Both the position numbers and the translations under genes were made by a program. Below are positions 59,387-64,000 of a stretch of 64,000 nt of DNA, in pieces. The notes under the pieces are model-generated. The model saw nothing but the letters and a program-made list of their open reading frames with translations, ran no database searches and was not told where the DNA came from. Each line of letters starts with the position of its first letter. Within the stretch, counting starts at the first letter, position 1. Source of the stretch: Prevotella sp. (GTDB lineage: Bacteria; Bacteroidota; Bacteroidia; Bacteroidales; Bacteroidaceae); contig JAFVFY010000030.1 of the NCBI GenBank assembly GCA_017475265.1, forward strand, positions 37,367-101,366. The letters are read 5' to 3'.

Positions 59387-60988
59387 TTAATGAGAAGATG
59401 CCATGATGTCAATGATGGCAGCGATGTCGGCCACGTCGACCGTGCCGTCTTTGTTCACGTCGGCCTGTGGATTGTTTGTGCCCTTTGCCATGATGTCGAT
59501 GATGTTGGCGATGTCGGCCACGTCGACCGTATTGTCGCCGTTGACGTCGCCGTTCTTGGCTGTGCCGCCGCCCTTCAGGTCAATGGTGATGGCTACGGGG
59601 TTCCAATCCTCATCCTGTCCGGGCTTCACCAGAGTGGCCTGGGCCATAGAGGATACGCCGGGGTAATAAACGTCCGTCTTGCCTGCGGTATGTGCGCGGA
59701 CGTAGTAGCCGTCGCCCAGAGTGTAGAGTCCCTCATCGAAGGTCACCGTGCCGTTCTCGTCGGTCGTGGCCGTGGCTTTCATTACGATGTTGCCATTAAT
59801 GTCGGGGCCGAGCACGTCAACGGTGGCCTGAACGGGACTGCCGTCGAGCACGGTGTTCACCGTCAGCGGTGCCATGAGCCGGCCGGCGGGTAATCCGAAC
59901 TGCGCCTCACGAATCCACAGTTCGGGTTCATCGCCCCAGTCTACCAGATACTGGAAGGTGAGCTTATAGTCATCGCCGGCGAGGTCTGTCTCGTACCAGC
60001 TCATGTAGACACTGTCAGGGCAGATGATGGCATACTGTCCGGGCTTCTTCGTGACGATGGTGGCGGGAAGAGGTTCCGGCTCATCCATGTACTCCACATG
60101 GACGAGCTGCTTCGCCGGGTCGGAGAGCACGTAGTCGGTGTTGAGGATGATACCGTCGGGGCCGTAGTAGCTGGGTGAGCTGGCGACGGGCACGCTGACG
60201 ATGCCATTATAGACACCGCTTAGAGGCTTGCGGAAGATGAAGCCACAATGATCTCTGTCACCCGAAATCTCGAGCACCAGCTCGTAGCCTACGTCATCCA
60301 GGGTGGGCGTATAGGTCAGCTTCGTGGCCCCGGCGATGGCCGTCATGTCGTAGTTGTAGGGGTTGCGACGGTACCACTGGAAGCGCATGTACTCGCTGTC
60401 CTGGGTATATTCCTCCATTGTGCCTTTGCTCGTGTCGTGGGCATCTACGCTGAAGGTGAAGTTCTTCATCTGCTCCCTCCCTACGAGGATGAACATGTCG
60501 TCGTCGCTGGTTGCCCATCCGCTGACGTGCGTCGGGTAGTTGCTGGTGGGGTGCTCGGTGGTGATGGTGTTGCTGACGTAGCCGTCCATGTCGCCGCCGT
60601 GCATGCGCAGCCGATACTTCGTCACGCCTGAAGGAGTGCTGGGAATGGCGTTGTCATACGTGAAATGTACGGCACCGTCGCTGTTGGAGAAGGTCTCCCA
60701 GGTGTCGCCGACAGTATATTCCAGTGTGTAGTACTCACCGCCAAGGTCCGAGGGCTCGGGGAAGCTCAGCCAAGTCTCATAATAGTAATGACCATTGAAG
60801 ATGATGCTCGTCAAGGTAATGCGGTTCAGCTGCAGTCCTACGAACTGATTCGCGGGCACGGTCTTGTCGATGCTGGCAACTGTGGGCAGCGGCCCTTTCA
60901 CGCCTGGCTCTACATCGACTGGCGTGGGCTGTGCCATGGTGGTGACGGCGCTGAAGAGCGCCACTGCGAATAAAGAAATCTTTTTCAT
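59387..60988 (-). CDS. Secreted beta-rich protein with dockerin-type tail (533 aa)
   Basis: A signal peptide (MKKISLFAVALFSAVTTMAQ) leads to the same N-terminal domain as the 739-residue protein (FVGLQLNRITLTSIIFNGHY; RLRMHGGDMDGYVSNTITTE; FQWYRRNPYNYDMTAIAGA). An Ig-like linker with TATTDENGTVTFDEGLYTLG follows. The two dockerin repeats at the end (480-533) are nearly identical at DNA level to those of the 739-residue gene (55384-55545), suggesting recent duplication or gene conversion. Confidence 0.85.
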   Translation of the reverse strand: MKKISLFAVALFSAVTTMAQPTPVDVEPGVKGPLPTVASIDKTVPANQFVGLQLNRITLTSIIFNGHYYYETWLSFPEPSDLGGEYYTLEYTVGDTWETFSNSDGAVHFTYDNAIPSTPSGVTKYRLRMHGGDMDGYVSNTITTEHPTSNYPTHVSGWATSDDDMFILVGREQMKNFTFSVDAHDTSKGTMEEYTQDSEYMRFQWYRRNPYNYDMTAIAGATKLTYTPTLDDVGYELVLEISGDRDHCGFIFRKPLSGVYNGIVSVPVASSPSYYGPDGIILNTDYVLSDPAKQLVHVEYMDEPEPLPATIVTKKPGQYAIICPDSVYMSWYETDLAGDDYKLTFQYLVDWGDEPELWIREAQFGLPAGRLMAPLTVNTVLDGSPVQATVDVLGPDINGNIVMKATATTDENGTVTFDEGLYTLGDGYYVRAHTAGKTDVYYPGVSSMAQATLVKPGQDEDWNPVAITIDLKGGGTAKNGDVNGDNTVDVADIANIIDIMAKGTNNPQADVNKDGTVDVADIAAIIDIMASSH

Positions 60989-61011
60989 GTGTATATTGGT
61001 TTTTAGGGTTT

Positions 61012-62850
61012 CTATTTTCCAGCCATTTTGGTGATGACGGTGGCGATGTCTGCCACATCGACAGCTCCGTCATCGTTCACGTCGCCGCCATTGTTGATGG
61101 TGAGGTCGAAGACGGCCACGTCGCTGTCTTCAAGTCCGGCACGGGTGGCATAGACGCTGACTGTGACGGTCCGCACCACTGGCACCTGGGCAAGCACGTC
61201 GGCACTGCCGTCGCTGGAAGGTGTCAGTACTCCCGTGCCACCTTTTGGATAGGAGTAGTCATAGTGGTAGGTGACACCCTTTGTGGCACAGTCAAACTGC
61301 AGCTTGCCGTCCTCCAGTGTTACCACGGGTGTGGCACACTTCGTCTCCTCCATCTCCTCGATGTTGAAGAACTCCTTCCACACCGGAGCCTCCTTGTAGG
61401 CATCTACCGAGCCACGGGGCACATAGAGCGTGACCACTTTCTTGTCGACCCAGTTGAATGGGTCGGTGGTACATGTGGGAGGGGTCACGGGATTGGCATA
61501 GAACTCCTTCAGGGCATAGCAGGCAGCGAAAGCCCCTGACTCAATAGTGCTAATCGACGGCGACAGGACGACCACGGCGACAGATTTCTTATCGGAACCA
61601 TTCTGGTTGAAAGCGTCCTTGGGAATAGTGGTAACCTTTGTGGACTTGATGATGACCTTCTCAATGGATGAGGTGCGCCAGGCTTCTCCCTCGTTGAGCT
61701 TCGTCACCAGCGGGCCGTAGGTGACACTTGTGACTTCGTCAGTAAACCGGAATGGGCCTTTTCCTTCCGGAGCGATGATGTCGCGGCCTACATAGACCGT
61801 AGCAGGCTCCTTGAACATGCTACCGAAGAGGGTGTTAGATGTATTGCTACCTCCACCGATGGTGAGTGGCTTGTCACAATCTTCGATAATCAGGTTGGTG
61901 ATACCTGAACTATTGAACGCATTGTTGCCAATCTCTTCCATTGAGGCGGGGATGATATAATCGGGCGTCAAGGGACAACTGTCGAAGGTCTGGTTGCCTA
62001 TGCTCTTCAGCGTCGAGGGCAATACGGCATCCCGAAGATTCTTACACCAGATGAAAGCAGAGTTTTGGATGGTGGAAAGGTTCTCCGGCAGGTTGATGGA
62101 CTCTAAAGCCGAGCACTCGCCGAAAGCACCTTCGGGGATAACAGTTATCTGCGTGGATAGAATCTTCACTTTCTGGACAATTGAGTTACGCCAGCACTCA
62201 TGCTTGCTGAACGTCGTCACCTTCGGGCCGTAAGTTATCTCGGTGATGTTATTGGCAAACTGGAATGGGCCTTTGTCGTCTTTGGTGACGATGTTACGGC
62301 CTGCATAGACCGTACAAGATGGTTTAAACCCACTTCCGAATACAGTCACGCTTGTGTTAGAGCCTCCGCCGATGATGAGCGTCTGGTCGGTGTCCTCGAT
62401 GGTGAGCGAGGTGATGCCGGAATTGTCGAACACGGTGTTGCCAATCTCCTCAATGGTGGAGAGGATGGTAAACGCTTTCAGCGAGTCACAACAGTTGAAG
62501 GCAGATGTGCCGATTTTCTTCACCGTCTTGGGAATGCTGATGGAGGTGATAGTGGGGAAGTGGTCGCTCTCAAAGCGTGAGTCCCTCGTCCGCTGGAAGG
62601 CATTGTCGCCGATGGCCACCACGGTGTAGCCGTTGGGGGCCGTCTCGGGAATCACGATGTCGCCCCTATAGGTGTTGTAATAGGCGATGTGATATTCGTC
62701 TTGTTTATACGTATCACGCATTGGAATGACTGTGGCGGTCTGCTCCTCATCGTTGTACTCGTAGTTGAGGTCATCGCCTGGTTGGTAGACTTTCGCCCCT
62801 GCTGCTATCGCTGTCAGCATGAGCGCAATTGTAAGTAAACTCTTTTTCAT
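61012..62850 (-). CDS. BspA-like leucine-rich-repeat protein with half dockerin tail (612 aa)
   Basis: The signal peptide MKKSLLTIALMLTAIAAGA is followed by two blocks of LRR_5 units (ITSISIPKTVKKIGTSAFNC; LESINLPENLSTIQNSAFIW) that alternate with a repeated IEDTDQTLIIGGGSNTS-type element; TVYAGRNIV/TVYVGRDII occurs twice, so the protein itself contains an internal duplication. Near the end are an FCEC-free CATPVVTLEDGKLQFDCATK domain and a single dockerin repeat (GDVNDDGAVDVADIATVITK). The other three proteins of the cluster carry two. It is the first gene of the cluster. Confidence 0.85.
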   Translation of the reverse strand: MKKSLLTIALMLTAIAAGAKVYQPGDDLNYEYNDEEQTATVIPMRDTYKQDEYHIAYYNTYRGDIVIPETAPNGYTVVAIGDNAFQRTRDSRFESDHFPTITSISIPKTVKKIGTSAFNCCDSLKAFTILSTIEEIGNTVFDNSGITSLTIEDTDQTLIIGGGSNTSVTVFGSGFKPSCTVYAGRNIVTKDDKGPFQFANNITEITYGPKVTTFSKHECWRNSIVQKVKILSTQITVIPEGAFGECSALESINLPENLSTIQNSAFIWCKNLRDAVLPSTLKSIGNQTFDSCPLTPDYIIPASMEEIGNNAFNSSGITNLIIEDCDKPLTIGGGSNTSNTLFGSMFKEPATVYVGRDIIAPEGKGPFRFTDEVTSVTYGPLVTKLNEGEAWRTSSIEKVIIKSTKVTTIPKDAFNQNGSDKKSVAVVVLSPSISTIESGAFAACYALKEFYANPVTPPTCTTDPFNWVDKKVVTLYVPRGSVDAYKEAPVWKEFFNIEEMEETKCATPVVTLEDGKLQFDCATKGVTYHYDYSYPKGGTGVLTPSSDGSADVLAQVPVVRTVTVSVYATRAGLEDSDVAVFDLTINNGGDVNDDGAVDVADIATVITKMAGK

Positions 62851-62886
62851 AATAATTTAGCCATTTGATTAGTCAATAATACCTTG

Positions 62887-62894
62887 CAAAGTTA
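62887..62894 (-). promoter_or_regulatory. -7 box for the dockerin-protein cluster
   Basis: TAACTTTG on the minus strand, 37 bp before the start of the 612-residue gene. A CAAA (62920-62923) could be the -33 box but is 25 nt away, longer than usual. Confidence 0.5.
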
Positions 62895-62929
62895 ATCAAA
62901 AAAGACGAAAGGAGACTCCCAAATAAGGA

Positions 62930-62965
62930 AAATCGACTCCCATTCCGCGGAATGGGAGTCGATTT
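62930..62965. repeat. Perfect 36-bp palindrome upstream of the dockerin cluster
   Basis: AAATCGACTCCCATTCCG at 62930-62947 is followed immediately by its exact reverse complement, with no loop. A further partial copy (CGGAATGGGAGTTG) lies at 62968-62981. It sits upstream of the putative promoter. Confidence 0.9.
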
Positions 62966-63005
62966 ATCGGAATGGGAGTTGAAAAAAAACAGATTGCAAC
63001 GTTTT

Positions 63006-63202
63006 TTACCTTGTCAGCGAGAAGCGCATGGAGAATCCGAAGTCGTGGGTGGTGGTGGGGTAGCTGCTCGATGAGAGGAGCGGAGTGTTGGTCTGCCGGT
63101 CGTAGTAGGCGGTGAGGGTGAGGTATCGGGAGAGGGTGTAGTCGGCACGCAGGGAGACTTTGAGTGCGGAGTTGCCACTGCTGGCCGAGGAGACACCTGT
63201 GC
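63006..63202 (-). pseudogene. sprA: C-terminal remnant of T9SS/gliding protein SprA
   Basis: The minus-strand frame ending at 63006 reads IRTGVSSASSGNSALKVSLR, then ADYTLSRYLTLTAYYDRQTN and SSSYPTTTHDFGFSMRFSLTR (in two pieces). This is the outer-membrane beta-barrel end of SprA, the T9SS translocon, normally more than 2000 residues. Only about 65 residues remain, the rest being cut at a 101-bp palindromic element (63204-63304). Beyond the element no SprA sequence continues, so a complete copy must lie elsewhere if T9SS works. Confidence 0.75.
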
Positions 63203-63203
63203 G

Positions 63204-63304
63204 GATCAGCGGGACGGTTCTCTTTGATCGCGTGATAGATGTCCGTTCCGCTTCTCTGTCTTGGCTGTCGTTCCATTGAATAAGGAGAACCGTCCCCGCT
63301 GATC
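63204..63304. mobile_element. 101-bp REP/MITE-like palindromic element
   Basis: The ends are inverted: GATCAGCGGGACGGTTCTC on the left and GAGAACCGTCCCCGCTGATC on the right, with one bulged base. The GGGGACGGTTCTC type of end resembles REP-like sequences moved by REP-associated tyrosine transposases in Bacteroidetes. No transposase is encoded within. It forms the exact boundary of the sprA remnant. Confidence 0.7.
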
Positions 63305-63618
63305 CCCCATATTTTCCTCCACTCTACTTTATGGCGCACTTGTCATTTACTCAAGTTTCGGAAGTACGGACTTTTTGTCAACAGTGTTTTGCTATTGTTT
63401 CAAAAATTTTTCAAAAAATGGGCTCAAGCCATCATTCTTATAGTTATATCATTGGTTTACAAAATGTTATCCTATGACGGCTTGCTCTTTGAGCCATCAT
63501 AATGCCGTCATATAGCCCTCATTTTTGTCGGATGAGTAGTCAAAAATATAGTAAATAGTAATCTAACTTACTGGTTTAAACGGAGTTTCATAACAGCAAT
63601 AATATCGGAAACAAATTG

Positions 63619-63655
63619 TTTCCATGGGAGAAACAGTTTGTTTCTCCCATGGAAA
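63619..63655. repeat. Hairpin with 17-bp perfect stem
   Basis: TTTCCATGGGAGAAACA (63619-63635), loop GTT, then the exact inverse (63639-63655). Partial GGAAACA copies flank it on both sides (63608 and 63651 onward). Confidence 0.85.
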
Positions 63656-63762
63656 CAGTTAGTTTCCTCCGTTGAAACTATGGGGAACTGACTTCCTGAT
63701 ACTGAGAAAGAACGGCTATGATAGCAAGTGAAAGGTACGGAGAGATAGAATTATGACGGCTC

Positions 63763-63791
63763 TATGATGGCTTCAGAGGCAAGCCATCATA
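63763..63791. repeat. Hairpin TATGATGGCTT / AAGCCATCATA
   Basis: An 11-bp perfect stem with a 7-nt loop. AGCCATCAT also occurs near 63427 and 63491, and GATGGC near 63829, so the word is spread over 400 bp. Confidence 0.8.
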
Positions 63792-63861
63792 GGATAATCA
63801 TCTGGTATTCTATAAGTTAACACCATTAATGATGGCTGATGGCACTTTTTAAGATTTTTAC

Positions 63862-63920
63862 GGGTCATGGGGACAGGCACTTGACCCAGACTTGGGTCAA
63901 TGTTCCTGTCCCCACGACCC
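63862..63920. repeat. Nested REP-like hairpin with GGGGACAGG ends
   Basis: GGGTCATGGGGACAGG pairs with CCTGTCCCCACGACCC (one mismatch) around an inner stem TTGACCCA-GAC-TTGGGTCAA. It resembles paired REP units of the type moved by REP-associated transposases; no transposase is visible here. Confidence 0.75.
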
Positions 63921-64000
63921 GGGTAATCGCTGAATAACGCTATAACTTAATCCTGATACTCTTGACATCTGACGTGAGCCTATCCTTAGACATTCCATCA

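Larger units (their letters stand above)
63305..64000. other. Gene-free, palindrome-rich DNA to the window edge
   Basis: No plausible coding frame is seen. Instead there are several unrelated hairpins: TATGACGGC (63473) with GCCGTCATA (63504), the 17-bp stem at 63619-63655, the 11-bp stem at 63763-63791 and the nested hairpin at 63862-63920. Confidence 0.7.

Noticed and set aside
62896-63339. 147-codon minus-strand frame across the palindromic element
   Set aside because: It runs through the element and then through the sprA remnant in the wrong frame; no family pattern.

Overview
The window looks like chromosomal DNA of a Bacteroidales bacterium, most likely a gut or rumen Prevotella-type organism. 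The reasons are: T9SS-like C-terminal tails on many secreted proteins, a C-terminal fragment of the T9SS/gliding protein SprA, Bacteroidetes-type promoters (TTTG, about 19-22 nt, TAnnTTTG), a fused GH10 xylanase/feruloyl esterase of the Prevotella Xyn10D-Fae1A type, fimbrillin-like lipoproteins and BspA-like leucine-rich-repeat proteins. No tRNA, rRNA, CRISPR array or complete transposase gene was recognised.

Layout. 1-1000: a partial HigB/RelE-type toxin and gene fragments. 997-19257 (minus): a long surface-protein locus with two tandem lipoprotein plus secreted-protein pairs, a beta-helix-like protein, two tiny acidic peptides, a fimbrillin-like lipoprotein and a 3251-residue LamG protein. 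It faces a membrane-anchored AraC regulator at 20287 (plus). 21508-30661 (minus): a small secreted protein, the xylanase-esterase, anaerobic ribonucleotide reductase NrdD, a C11 (clostripain-like) lipoprotein, a PfkB sugar kinase and MutY. 30839-38491 (plus): a GNAT-like protein, then a ketosynthase, acyl carrier protein, hotdog dehydratase, MMPL exporter and FAD oxidoreductase resembling part of an aryl-polyene/flexirubin-type locus. 38490-39010: debris from two genes that lie further right. 39152-51372 (minus): a second locus with a 3199-residue paralogue of the giant protein, a third acidic peptide, a secreted protein and an orphan membrane protein, again facing a membrane AraC regulator (51726, plus). 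52871-55287: a cytidylate-kinase-like protein and a kelch-sensor AraC regulator. 55371-62850 (minus): four dockerin-tailed secreted proteins in two alternating types. 63006-64000: the sprA remnant, a 101-bp palindromic element and gene-free, hairpin-rich DNA.

Two themes stand out. First, the locus plan 'membrane AraC regulator facing an operon of T9SS-type proteins with one or two tiny acidic peptides shortly before a giant LamG protein' occurs twice and looks like one uncharacterised surface system. Second, the window is full of short repeat families: hairpins, GC-rich palindromes, and degenerate 7-nt and 9-nt tandem words. Many sit in frame inside otherwise ordinary genes (nrdD, sugar kinase, MMPL exporter, FAD oxidoreductase, AraC regulator, membrane protein, secreted proteins), or supply start or stop codons.
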